DNA of 44,423 bases from Streptomyces sp. CC53. GTDB taxonomy: Bacteria; Actinomycetota; Actinomycetes; Streptomycetales; Streptomycetaceae. The translations under genes and the position numbers were made by a program. The notes under the pieces are model-generated. The model worked only from the letters and a program-made list of their open reading frames with translations. It was not told the DNA's origin and searched no databases. Below are positions 1-6,697 of this stretch, piece after piece. Each line of letters begins with the position of its first letter. Positions within the stretch are counted from its first letter, which is position 1. The DNA is taken from positions 1 to 44,423 of the forward strand of contig NZ_MKXB01000210.1 of the NCBI RefSeq assembly GCF_001865245.1, given 5' to 3'.

Positions 1-60
1 GGGCCGGGCCCGGGGCGGCCGGTGCAGGGCCGGGCCCGGGGCGGCCGGTGCAGGGCCGGG
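1..60. repeat. 26-bp GC-rich tandem repeat, two exact copies plus a partial third
   Basis: Bases 1-26 and 27-52 are identical 26-mers ending in GGTGCA, and 53-60 begins a third copy before the match breaks down. The array touches the window edge, so more copies may lie upstream. It sits just beyond the 3' end of the minus-strand UDP-glucose dehydrogenase gene. Its GGCCGCCCCGGGCC core (minus strand) resembles that gene's own last codons. No gene is seen in bases 1-140. Confidence 0.85.
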
Positions 61-111
61 GAGCGCGGCGGACCCGTGGAGAGCCGGGCCCCAAGGCTGC
101 CCGCGGAGAAG

Positions 112-161
112 TCAGGCCCAGGGGAGGCCCATCGGTGGGGTCAGGCCCGGGGGCGGCCCAT
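112..161. repeat. duplicated 3' end of the UDP-glucose dehydrogenase gene
   Basis: Bases 112-132 and 141-161 are 21-mers differing at two positions, with a period of 29 bp. Read on the minus strand, each starts ATGGGCC and ends GGGCCTGA. The copy at 141-161 supplies the actual last codons and stop of the dehydrogenase; the copy at 112-132 lies immediately after that stop and carries a second TGA. It looks like a small tandem duplication of the gene tail. Confidence 0.75.
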
Positions 162-1484
162 GGCGCGGAAGGTCCATCCGGCGTCGCGCCACACGGCGGG
201 GTCCAGGGCGTTCCGGCCGTCGAGGATGATCCGCTGGTTCACGACCTCGCCGAGCGCGGCGGGGTCGATCTCGCGGAACTCGCGCCACTCGGTCAGGTGC
301 AGCACCACGTCGGCGCCGCGCACCGCCTCCAGTGCGCTGTCGGCGTAGCCGAGGGTGGGGAAGATCCGGCGGGCGTTGTCCATGCCCTTCGGGTCGTACA
401 CGGTGACCTGGCCGCCCTGGAGGTGGATCTGCCCGGCCACGTTCAGGGCGGGCGAGTCGCGCACGTCGTCGGAGTCGGGCTTGAAGGCGGCGCCCAGCAC
501 TGCGACGCGCTTGCCGAGGAAGGTGCCGTCGCCGAGGGCCTCGCGGGCCATGCCGACCATCTGGCCGCGGCGCCGCATGTTGATGGAGTCGATCTCCCGC
601 AGGAAGGTCAGGGCCTGGTCGGCGCCGAGCTCGCCCGCGCGGGCCATGAAGGCGCGGATGTCCTTCGGCAGGCAGCCGCCGCCGAAGCCGATGCCGGCCC
701 GCAGGAACTTCGCGCCGATGCGGTCGTCGTGCCCGATGGCCTCCGCCAGCTTCGCCACGTCGCCGCCGGCGGCCTCGCAGACCTCGGCCATGGCGTTGAT
801 GAAGGAGATCTTCGTGGCGAGGAAGGAGTTCGCGGCGGTCTTGACCAGCTCGGCGGTCGGGAAGTCCGTGACGACGAACGGCGAGCCCTCGCCGATGGGC
901 GTCTCGTACACCTCGCGCAGGATCTTCTCGGCGCGCTCGCTCTCCACGCCGACGACGATCCGGTCCGGGTGCAGGGTGTCCTGCACGGCGAAGCCCTCGC
1001 GCAGGAACTCCGGGTTCCAGGCCAGTTCCACGTCGGCCCCGGCGGGGGCGCGGTCGGCGAGCAGACGCGAGAGGCGCTCGGCGCTGCCGACCGGCACGGT
1101 GGACTTGCCGACGACGAGACTGGGCTTGCGCAGGTGCGGCACCAGCGACCCGAAGGCCGCGTCGACGTACGTCATGTCGCAGCCGTACTCGCCGTGCCGC
1201 TGCGGCGTGTTCACGCACACGAAGTGGACGTCTCCGAACTCTCCGACCTCCTCCCAGGAGGTGGTGAACCGCAGCCGTCCCGTGGAACCCTCGATTCCGG
1301 CGACGTGCTTGCGCAGCAGGTCCTCCAGGCCGGGCTCGTACATGGGGACGCGCCCGGCGGCCAGCATCTCGATCTTCTGCGGCAGCACGTCGAGCCCGAG
1401 CACGTCGAAGCCGAGTTCCGCCATGGCCGCCGCATGGGTGGCGCCGAGGTAGCCGGTGCCGATCACGGTGATCTTCAGGGCCAT
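141..1484 (-). CDS. ugd: UDP-glucose 6-dehydrogenase (UDP-glucose/GDP-mannose dehydrogenase family)
   Basis: Predicted 447-residue cytosolic enzyme oxidising UDP-glucose to UDP-glucuronate with two NAD+. The N-terminal Rossmann motif GTGYLGATHAAAMAELG is at about residues 8-24. The catalytic region is seen as FGGGCLPKDIRAF with the active-site Cys, and the central domain carries AELVKTAANSFLATKISFIN. The ATG at 1484 was chosen over an upstream in-frame start at 1622 because the Rossmann fold begins right there and an AGGAG lies about 9 bases upstream; the extra 46 residues would be low-complexity. It is divergent from the acyl-CoA dehydrogenase gene. UDP-glucuronate could feed the polysaccharide locus starting at 17.5 kb, though the genes are well separated. 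The family also includes GDP-mannose and UDP-ManNAc dehydrogenases, so substrate is inferred. Confidence 0.9.
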   Translation of the reverse strand: MALKITVIGTGYLGATHAAAMAELGFDVLGLDVLPQKIEMLAAGRVPMYEPGLEDLLRKHVAGIEGSTGRLRFTTSWEEVGEFGDVHFVCVNTPQRHGEYGCDMTYVDAAFGSLVPHLRKPSLVVGKSTVPVGSAERLSRLLADRAPAGADVELAWNPEFLREGFAVQDTLHPDRIVVGVESERAEKILREVYETPIGEGSPFVVTDFPTAELVKTAANSFLATKISFINAMAEVCEAAGGDVAKLAEAIGHDDRIGAKFLRAGIGFGGGCLPKDIRAFMARAGELGADQALTFLREIDSINMRRRGQMVGMAREALGDGTFLGKRVAVLGAAFKPDSDDVRDSPALNVAGQIHLQGGQVTVYDPKGMDNARRIFPTLGYADSALEAVRGADVVLHLTEWREFREIDPAALGEVVNQRIILDGRNALDPAVWRDAGWTFRAMGRPRA

Positions 1485-1599
1485 GTGTGCTGCTCCTGTG
1501 CTGTGCGGGCGGGTGCGCCAGGCGAGCATAGCCGGGCCCCACCTGGGGCATTGTTCCGGCGGCGTGGGCCCTGTCAGCAAGCTCACGCGAGCGCCACAT

Positions 1600-1660
1600 A
1601 GGCCCGGGCGCGGGGCGGGCACTAAAATCAGGGTTACTTAACGGTAGTTAGCACGTAGCT
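1600..1660 (+). promoter_or_regulatory. candidate promoter/operator of the acyl-CoA dehydrogenase gene
   Basis: An AT-rich pocket in a GC-rich gap holds TAAAAT at 1623-1628, a good -10 match, followed by TTACTTAACGGTAGTTA at 1634-1650, an imperfect inverted repeat where a repressor could sit. No convincing -35 is seen. The position, about 50 bases before the ATG at 1679, fits a promoter; the regulator is unknown. Confidence 0.35.
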
Positions 1661-1678
1661 CAGGGGAGTGAGAGACAG

Positions 1679-2836
1679 ATGGCGGGAACGCCTGACTTCG
1701 ATCTGTACCGCCCGTCCGAGGAGCACGACATGCTCCGCGAGACCGTCCGCTCGCTCGCCGAGGCCAAGATCGCCCCGTACGCGGCGGCGGTCGACGAGGA
1801 AGCCCGCTTCCCGCAGGAGGCGCTCGACGCCCTGGTCGGCTCCGACCTGCACGCCGTCCACGTCCCGGAGAGCTACGGCGGCGCGGGCGCCGACGCCCTC
1901 GCCACGGTGATCGTCATCGAGGAGGTCGCCCGTGTCTGCGCCTCCTCGTCGCTGATCCCCGCGGTGAACAAGCTCGGTTCGCTCCCGGTCGTCCTGTCGG
2001 GCTCCGAGGAGCTGAAGCAGAAGTACCTGCGGCCGCTCGCCCAGGGCGACGCGATGTTCTCGTACTGCCTGTCGGAGCCGGACGCCGGCTCCGACGCCGC
2101 CGGCATGAAGACGAAGGCGGTCCGCGACGGCGACCACTACGTCCTCAACGGCGTGAAGCGCTGGATCACCAACGCGGGCGTGTCCGAGTACTACACAGTC
2201 ATGGCGGTCACGGACCCGGAGAAGCGCTCCAAGGGCATCTCCGCCTTCGTGGTGGAGAAGTCCGACGAGGGCGTCTCCTTCGGCGCACCCGAGAAGAAGC
2301 TCGGCATCAAGGGCTCCCCGACGCGCGAGGTCTACCTCGACAACGTCCGCATCCCCGCCGACCGCATGATCGGCGAGGAGGGCACCGGCTTCGCCACCGC
2401 GATGAAGACCCTGGACCACACCCGCATCACCATCGCGGCGCAGGCCCTCGGCATCGCGCAGGGCGCCCTCGACTACGCCAAGGGCTACGTCAAGGAGCGC
2501 AAGCAGTTCGGCAAGCCCATCGCCGACTTCCAGGGCGTCCAGTTCATGCTGGCCGACATGGCGATGAAGCTGGAGGCCGCCCGCCAGCTCACGTACGCGG
2601 CCGCCGCGAAGTCGGAGCGCGTCGACGGCGACCTCACCTTCTTCGGCGCCGCCGCGAAGTGCTTCGCCTCGGACGCGGCGATGGAGATCACCACGGACGC
2701 GGTGCAGCTCCTCGGCGGCTACGGCTACACCCGCGACTACCCGGTCGAGCGCATGATGCGCGACGCGAAGATCACGCAGATCTACGAGGGCACGAACCAG
2801 GTCCAGCGGATCGTGATGGCCCGCAACCTGCCGTAG
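1679..2836 (+). CDS. acyl-CoA dehydrogenase
   Basis: A 385-residue flavoprotein of normal family length that introduces the alpha-beta double bond into acyl-CoA during fatty-acid or branched-chain acid breakdown. The FAD/substrate signature CLSEPDAGSD is at about residues 121-130. The C-terminal helix carries QLLGGYGYTRDYPVERMMRD and then IYEGTNQVQ, whose Glu is the usual catalytic base of short/medium-chain members. The ATG at 1679 follows a GGGAG about 8 bases upstream. It is transcribed alone, divergently from ugd, and ends before a strong hairpin at 2962-2989. Chain-length preference cannot be read from sequence alone. Confidence 0.93.
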   Translation: MAGTPDFDLYRPSEEHDMLRETVRSLAEAKIAPYAAAVDEEARFPQEALDALVGSDLHAVHVPESYGGAGADALATVIVIEEVARVCASSSLIPAVNKLGSLPVVLSGSEELKQKYLRPLAQGDAMFSYCLSEPDAGSDAAGMKTKAVRDGDHYVLNGVKRWITNAGVSEYYTVMAVTDPEKRSKGISAFVVEKSDEGVSFGAPEKKLGIKGSPTREVYLDNVRIPADRMIGEEGTGFATAMKTLDHTRITIAAQALGIAQGALDYAKGYVKERKQFGKPIADFQGVQFMLADMAMKLEAARQLTYAAAAKSERVDGDLTFFGAAAKCFASDAAMEITTDAVQLLGGYGYTRDYPVERMMRDAKITQIYEGTNQVQRIVMARNLP

Positions 2837-2961
2837 CCCCTCCGGGCCGCCCCGGCGGCGGCCCCGAAGGCCGCACGCGGCAACGCTCCGGTCCGCCCCG
2901 GCGCCGCGGGCGGGCCACCTGCCTCCGCTCGCCGCGGCGGCCACCGCCCCGCACCGACACC

Positions 2962-2989
2962 GCAGCCCCCGGCCCACGCCGGGGGCTGC
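2962..2989 (+). terminator. intrinsic-type terminator hairpin after the acyl-CoA dehydrogenase gene
   Basis: Perfect 12-bp stem GCAGCCCCCGGC / GCCGGGGGCTGC with a 4-base loop (2974-2977). There is no U tract, as is usual in Streptomyces. Confidence 0.75.
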
Positions 2990-3156
2990 TGCCGTACGCG
3001 GGTCGGGTGAGGGCCGGGGCCTACGTCACCGGCGCGCGCGGCCAGGGCGGAGGCGCCCGCCGTGCGGCCTTCCCGGCCCGGGCGCTTCCGCGTACGGGCA
3101 TCCGGTACGGCTCGGCGCGGTTGACCTGCGCGTTCGATGCGGACGGCCCCCGAGAT

Positions 3157-3185
3157 TTGAGTGACTTCTGAGGCGGAATTATGGC
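3157..3185 (+). promoter_or_regulatory. candidate promoter of the secreted-protein/membrane-protein pair
   Basis: TTGAGT at 3157-3162 and TATGGC at 3180-3185 are separated by 17 bases in the only lower-GC pocket of the 470-base gap 2837-3307. This predicts a leader of about 115 bases before the ATG at 3308. The rest of the gap holds the hairpin at 2962-2989 and otherwise nothing recognisable. Weak consensus match. Confidence 0.35.
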
Positions 3186-3307
3186 CTCCGCCACAGCGTG
3201 GGGTCGGTGCCCTTGATGGGGTGGTCTCGACCGAACGGGCACGGGGGTGCTCTGCCTGACCAGCAGGGAGTCCTCGTGTCCGCTGCAAGACCCATGGGGG
3301 AACAAGC

Positions 3308-4270
3308 ATGTACACGGGAATCCTTTCCCGCACCGCTCTGCGCCGTACGACCGTGACCGTGGCGAGCGTCGCCGCGGCCGCCGTCTTCACCACCGCCGCC
3401 GCCCACGCGGCACCCGCGCGGAGCGCTGACAGCAAGCCGGCGACCGCGGCCGCACAGGCCGCCGCCGTCGTCGAGAAGGCCACCGGCACGGCCGACATCG
3501 TGCCCGCCGCGACCACGCCCGAGGGCTCGCTGCGCGCGGTCGTGGCCACGGAGGGCGGCGTGAACACCGTCACCGCCCCCGCCACCGCCCGGGGCGTCGT
3601 CGAAGCCTCGGCCGGGGACGCGGACACCGTGGGGATCGGCCTGCCCGACGTGGGCACGTCCTCCGCGACCGCCACCGGCAACGGCACGATCGTCTACTCG
3701 GGCGCGGACTCGGCCACCGACCTCGCGGTCCAGCCGACCGTCAACGGCGTCCGCTCCCTGGTCGTCATCAACAACGCCTCCGCCGCCAAGGAGTACCGCT
3801 TCGACCTCCACCTGCCGGCCGGCGCCGTGGCGGAGGAGCAGGAGGACGGAAGCGTCACCGTCAGCAGGGGCGAGGAGCTGCTGGGCACCTTCGACGCGCC
3901 CTGGGCCAAGGACGCCCGCGGCGCGGCGGTGCCGACGTCGTACCGCGTCGAGGGCGGGGCGCTCGTCCAGACGGTCGGGTTCGACGAGGACACCGCCTTC
4001 CCGGTGGTCGCCGACCCGAGCTGGTGGGACCAGACGAAGTTCATCGCCAAGTGCAGCGCCGCCGTCGCGGGCGTCCTGCTGACCTTCCTCCCGGCGGGGT
4101 CCAGCATCAAGGTCGCCCGCGCCGTCGCCCTGTTCAAGAAGTACGGTGCCAAGAAGACCGCCACGATCATCTGGCGCTTCGTCAACGGCAAGCGCGTCGG
4201 GTCGAAGGAGCGCGAGGCGGTCAAGGCGTTCATCGGCATCACTGCCATCTCCAACGCATGCCAGAAGTGA
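3308..4270 (+). CDS. secreted protein of unknown function with a VVADP motif and a short hydrophobic C-terminal domain
   Basis: 320 residues. Residues 1-34 form a Sec signal peptide (basic start, alanine/valine core, AAAHA cleavage region). Residues 35-230 are a Thr/Ala/Val-rich extracellular domain. After FPVVADPSWW (231-240), a motif recalled from many actinobacterial secreted proteins with differing C-termini, the last 80 residues change character. They contain a hydrophobic helix (AAVAGVLLTFLPAG), basic amphipathic stretches (VALFKKYGAKK) and two cysteines (249 and 318) able to form a disulfide once exported. The start follows a GGGGGAAC ribosome site. The next gene begins 10 bases after the stop and encodes a four-helix membrane protein. 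That pairing is consistent with a secreted effector plus a membrane partner or immunity protein, but this is inference and no enzymatic motif is seen. Confidence 0.7.
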   Translation: MYTGILSRTALRRTTVTVASVAAAAVFTTAAAHAAPARSADSKPATAAAQAAAVVEKATGTADIVPAATTPEGSLRAVVATEGGVNTVTAPATARGVVEASAGDADTVGIGLPDVGTSSATATGNGTIVYSGADSATDLAVQPTVNGVRSLVVINNASAAKEYRFDLHLPAGAVAEEQEDGSVTVSRGEELLGTFDAPWAKDARGAAVPTSYRVEGGALVQTVGFDEDTAFPVVADPSWWDQTKFIAKCSAAVAGVLLTFLPAGSSIKVARAVALFKKYGAKKTATIIWRFVNGKRVGSKEREAVKAFIGITAISNACQK

Positions 4271-4280
4271 GGTGACTTCT

Positions 4281-4679
4281 TTGGGTGTCATCGAGAAGGT
4301 GGCCGTCGTGGCGCTGGCGGTCGAGGTCGCGGTGATGGTGCTGGCGCGGGTCGGCACCGAGCGGCGCCACTGGAGCCACTACAAGAAGCGCGGCCCGGTG
4401 CCCGACCGCCGCGACGACATCACGCACGCGTCCGGCGTGCTCTACGGGATCGCCGCGCTCGCGGTCGCCGCGGCGGCCTTCACGGTGCCGCTGGAGTGGT
4501 CCTTGTCGACCGTCGGGACGTTCGCGCTCTTCGGCGTGCTGCTCCCGGCGCTGGCCGCCAACTCGGTCATGGTCCTGGCGACCCGGGGCCGTCCCGACCG
4601 GGCGCCGCGCTGGTCGCAGGGGCTGGCCTACGCGGTGGCCGCGGGCGGCGGGCTGCTCTCGGTCGGCCTCGCCGTCTGA
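4281..4679 (+). CDS. small four-helix membrane protein, partner of the upstream secreted protein
   Basis: 132 residues starting at TTG 4281. This start is favoured because GAGGTGA at 4269-4275, overlapping the previous stop, is an excellent ribosome site with correct spacing; the in-frame GTG at 4272 lies inside that site. Hydrophobic segments are at about 5-23, 52-70, 77-100 and 114-132. A basic loop (RRHWSHYKKRGPVPDRRDD) separates the first two. No enzyme motif is recognised. The 10-base gap implies co-transcription and translational coupling with the secreted protein. A strong terminator follows at 4707-4739. An immunity or anchoring role is a guess from context. Confidence 0.65.
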   Translation: MGVIEKVAVVALAVEVAVMVLARVGTERRHWSHYKKRGPVPDRRDDITHASGVLYGIAALAVAAAAFTVPLEWSLSTVGTFALFGVLLPALAANSVMVLATRGRPDRAPRWSQGLAYAVAAGGGLLSVGLAV

Positions 4680-4706
4680 CGCCCGCACCGGCGACCACCC
4701 GCGCCT

Positions 4707-4739
4707 GAGGGTCCGGGGCCTGCACGGCCCCGGACCCTC
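4707..4739 (+). terminator. strong terminator hairpin of the 3308-4679 operon
   Basis: Perfect 14-bp stem GAGGGTCCGGGGCC / GGCCCCGGACCCTC with loop TGCAC (4721-4725), 28 bases after the stop codon. Confidence 0.85.
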
Positions 4740-4761
4740 CCGGCTTCCCGGCGGGCCCGGT

Positions 4762-4788
4762 CAGCCCCGGCAGGTGCTGCCGGGGCTG
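4762..4788 (-). terminator. terminator hairpin for the minus-strand small-gene operon
   Basis: Perfect 11-bp stem CAGCCCCGGCA / TGCCGGGGCTG with loop 4773-4777. It lies just past the stop of the convergent minus-strand gene at 4802, so two hairpins back to back separate the convergent operons. Confidence 0.75.
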
Positions 4789-4801
4789 CTGCGTGGCCGG
4801 C

Positions 4802-4984
4802 CTACCCGTGGCAGGCGCACGTGCAGGTGATGGCGAACCACGGCTCCTCGTCGGGGCCCGGGGCGTCGGAGTCGTACACCTCCATCGGACGGCAGACCTC
4901 GTGCTCGCCCCCCTCGCACTCCTGTGTCCGCCCGGACCGCCGGGAATCCGCGATGATCTGCTCCGTCGTCCGCGCCGCGTTCAC
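4802..4984 (-). CDS. 60-residue cysteine/histidine-tailed small protein
   Basis: Starts at GTG 4984, whose last two bases overlap the stop of the previous gene (GTGA), so translation is coupled. The N-terminus is basic and helical (TTEQIIADSRRSGRTQ). An acidic middle contains CEGGEHEVCRPMEVYDSD, and the end is WFAITCTCACHG. Five cysteines and two histidines suggest metal binding, perhaps zinc. Third and last gene of a three-gene chain divergent from a GntR repressor. No family was recognised by name. The longer in-frame reading upstream is antisense low-complexity and was discarded. Confidence 0.6.
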   Translation of the reverse strand: MNAARTTEQIIADSRRSGRTQECEGGEHEVCRPMEVYDSDAPGPDEEPWFAITCTCACHG

Positions 4985-5175
4985 CGTGTGCCTCCCAGTA
5001 GGTCGGACACGTCCGGCAGCGGCGGGAAGTACGGCGCGCAGGCGGGGCACGCGTACACGGCGAACCCCGGGCCACTGGCCTGGTGCACCTCGGACACCAC
5101 CACCGGCTCCTCCGTGACCCGCTCGCACCGCACGCACAGCCGGACGGGACGCCGCCCGCCCCTCGGCACGCTCAC
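4981..5175 (-). CDS. 64-residue CxxC...CxxC zinc-ribbon-like small protein
   Basis: Starts at GTG 5175, overlapping the previous stop (GTGA), and ends in GTGA with the next gene. It carries CVRCERV near the N-terminus and YACPACAPYF later, two CxxC knuckles about 27 residues apart, the layout of a zinc ribbon. The C-terminus PLPDVSDLLGGTR is polar. It is probably a small DNA- or protein-binding adaptor. The two perfect overlaps with its neighbours are the best evidence that this short frame is real. Confidence 0.65.
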   Translation of the reverse strand: MSVPRGGRRPVRLCVRCERVTEEPVVVSEVHQASGPGFAVYACPACAPYFPPLPDVSDLLGGTR

Positions 5176-5408
5176 CAGGCCGCCCCGGCGCCCTGCCCGT
5201 ACGGGAACCCGGGGCGCGGGCCCCATCCCCAGGCGGGGCCGGACCGCGCGCTCCTCCCCTGCCGGGAAGACGCCCCGGCCGCACAGGCCGCCTTCCCTCG
5301 GCCGGAGACGGGCCGATCGATGGCATGCGCGGCGACCGGATGCCCTGTGGAACCGCCCTTCAGCAGGCCGAACAGCCGCGCGAGTAGCGCAGCGATAGGG
5401 TTTCGCAT
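5172..5408 (-). CDS. small protein with an N-terminal hydrophobic helix, first gene of the three-gene chain
   Basis: 78 residues from ATG 5408, which has GGAG about 9 bases upstream. The N-terminus MRNPIAALLARLFGLLKGG is an amphipathic or hydrophobic helix. The remainder is Gly/Arg/Pro/Ala-rich and probably disordered. Its stop overlaps the start of the zinc-ribbon gene as GTGA. An in-frame start at 5507 was rejected because the good ribosome site and the conserved-looking helix both begin at 5408. Transcription must start in the region shared with the divergent GntR gene. Function unknown. Confidence 0.5.
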   Translation of the reverse strand: MRNPIAALLARLFGLLKGGSTGHPVAAHAIDRPVSGRGKAACAAGASSRQGRSARSGPAWGWGPRPGFPYGQGAGAAW

Positions 5409-5483
5409 GTCCGAAGCTCCGTTCTTCGGTAGCCCCTGGGATTCGGCCCTTGCCCGGCCGCCCGGGGGCGCTTCTGTTGGCGC

Positions 5484-5518
5484 ATCCACGTTAGCGCAGT
5501 TATCCACGGTTATCTACG
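5484..5518. promoter_or_regulatory. tandem direct repeats between the GntR gene and the divergent small-gene operon
   Basis: GTTATCCACG (5499-5508) is followed immediately by GTTATCTACG (5509-5518), one helical turn apart, and a partial copy ATCCACG is at 5484-5490. The repeats lie in the 146-base divergent region, which is AT-richer than its surroundings. They are a likely binding site for the adjacent GntR protein and would cover the promoters of both transcription units. TTATCCAC resembles a DnaA box, but one strong match is not an origin. Confidence 0.5.
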
Positions 5519-5554
5519 GATGCACGGAGACCTGCGGTCACCCACGCTGGCGCC

Positions 5555-5797
5555 ATGGACCTTGATCGCACCCGCCCTCTGTGGAGGCAGATCTCAGCGG
5601 AGATCATCCGGCGGATCCAGGACGGGACCTACCCGCCCGGCAGTCGCGTGCCTTCCACGCTGGAGATCGCCCAGGAGTTCGGTGTGGTGAACGCGACCGC
5701 GGCGAAGGCCATGCGGCACGTGCGGGAACAGGGGTGGACGCGGGGCGAGGTCGGGTTGGGAACGTTCGTCGCCGACCCGCTGCCGCCCGCCGAGTAG
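5555..5797 (+). CDS. one-domain GntR-family transcriptional regulator
   Basis: 80 residues consisting only of the GntR winged helix: PLWRQISAEIIRRIQDGTYP, SRVPSTLEIAQEFGVVNATA as the helix-turn-helix, and a wing ending GLGTFVADP. The effector domain of ordinary GntR regulators is absent, a form common in Streptomyces. ATG 5555 has no clear ribosome site; CACGCT at 5543-5548 could be a -10 for a leaderless message. It is divergent from the three-gene chain 5408-4802 and probably represses it and itself through the repeats at 5484-5518. Confidence 0.85.
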   Translation: MDLDRTRPLWRQISAEIIRRIQDGTYPPGSRVPSTLEIAQEFGVVNATAAKAMRHVREQGWTRGEVGLGTFVADPLPPAE

Positions 5798-5938
5798 TCG
5801 CCCCCCTCCCCGAGGCGCCCGGCGTCACCGGCGCCGCTCGCCACGCCCTGCCGAAGCTCCTTCGAGGCTGGTGGCCGTGCCCCCGGGGCCCTTGCTGCGC
5901 AGACTAGGCACTTGTCAGGTGTGTCATGCCAAGACAGG

Positions 5939-5971
5939 TGACGTCAGCTGATGTCGCAGCTCGACTACGGT
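5939..5971 (+). promoter_or_regulatory. candidate leaderless promoter and operator of the second GntR gene
   Basis: TACGGT at 5966-5971 lies six bases before ATG 5978, the spacing of a leaderless transcript. TGACGTCA, a perfect 8-bp palindrome, is at 5939-5946, where an operator would sit. Alternatively, AGGTGA at 5936-5941 is a ribosome site for an in-frame ATG at 5951. Confidence 0.35.
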
Positions 5972-5977
5972 CGAGGT

Positions 5978-6223
5978 ATGACTGTCGACCTCGAAGGACC
6001 CGAGCCGCTGTACGAGCAGATCGCAGACGAGCTCGGGCGGCGCATCGCCGAAGGCGTCTACGCGCCTCGCCGCCGGGTCCCCTCGGAGGCGGCCATCTGC
6101 GACGAGTTCGGCGTGTCCCGCCCGACCGCGCGGGCCGCCATCCAGCTCCTGGGCCGCCGGGGCCTGATCGTCACGGTCCGCGGGAAGGGCTCGTTCGTCA
6201 CCGAGCAGTCGCCCAGCGAGTGA
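5978..6223 (+). CDS. one-domain GntR-family transcriptional regulator (second copy)
   Basis: 81 residues: PLYEQIADELGRRIAEGVY, the helix-turn-helix VPSEAAICDEFGVSRPTARA, and a wing ending VRGKGSFVTEQ. It is clearly related in layout to the regulator at 5555 but not a recent duplicate, since many residues differ. ATG 5978 was preferred to ATG 5951 because the N-terminus then matches the sister protein and a -10-like TACGGT is positioned for leaderless transcription; 5951 remains possible and would add nine residues. It is convergent with the small gene at 6308. Target unknown. Confidence 0.8.
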   Translation: MTVDLEGPEPLYEQIADELGRRIAEGVYAPRRRVPSEAAICDEFGVSRPTARAAIQLLGRRGLIVTVRGKGSFVTEQSPSE

Positions 6224-6307
6224 TCGCCTGTCCGCAGCGCCCGCCGTCGCCCGCGCCGCACTTCCGGTCACCGGCGTACGGCAGGCGCTGCGGCCGGCCG
6301 GGAGGCG

Positions 6308-6505
6308 TCAGTGGCCCTCCGGATGTCGGCGCAGGAGGACGTTGCAGTCCGACACCGTGGTCATGTCGCCTCCAGCACGGGCCCGCCGCCGCAGCTCCGC
6401 CAACTCCGTGCAACCGGCGCAGCCCTGGACCGGTACGGGCTCCGGTTCCATGCCCAGCGGCAGTTGCACCGGCGGCGCCGGCCACCTCACGGGTTCTGTG
6501 GTCAT
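6308..6505 (-). CDS. 65-residue small protein with a CxxC motif, divergent from the DUF6879 operon
   Basis: Begins at ATG 6505 with GGAG about 6 bases upstream; upstream in-frame codons are antisense to the divergent promoter region and were discarded. The sequence opens MTTEPVRWPAPPVQLPLGME and then has CAGCTELAELRRRARAGGD and SDCNVLLRRH. I recall similar small proteins next to XRE/DUF6879 genes in Streptomyces, but no function. Two cysteines in CxxC plus one later Cys and a His could bind a metal. It shares a 192-base divergent region with the gene at 6698. Confidence 0.65.
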   Translation of the reverse strand: MTTEPVRWPAPPVQLPLGMEPEPVPVQGCAGCTELAELRRRARAGGDMTTVSDCNVLLRRHPEGH

Positions 6506-6583
6506 CCTGCTCTCCGACCCCTTCTGCGGCTTGCGCGGTTTACGGGGCGAACGTAGGGCGCCGGGCCTGGCGGACTCCATGGG

Positions 6584-6615
6584 CTTGCATGTACTTGCAC
6601 GCCAATCGGTTGGCG
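6584..6615. promoter_or_regulatory. direct repeat and palindrome in the divergent region of the DUF6879/XRE module
   Basis: CTTGCA occurs at 6584-6589 and 6594-6599, exactly 10 bp apart, followed by the perfect inverted repeat CGCCAA-TCGG-TTGGCG (6600-6615). The three elements sit between the starts of the minus-strand gene (6505) and the plus-strand operon (6698), so they are a likely operator, perhaps for the XRE protein at 7453. Confidence 0.45.
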
Positions 6616-6697
6616 CCGACGCACTGTTGACGTGGTCTGCGCAGTACAGCGAGGCTGGTGCAAGCCCGAGCAAGCACCCACCTGAGGGAGCCCCGCC

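Noticed and set aside
5499..5518. TTATCCAC resembling DnaA boxes
   Set aside because: Only one good match plus a weaker one, in a divergent promoter; no dnaA/dnaN or box cluster, so operator repeats are the better reading.
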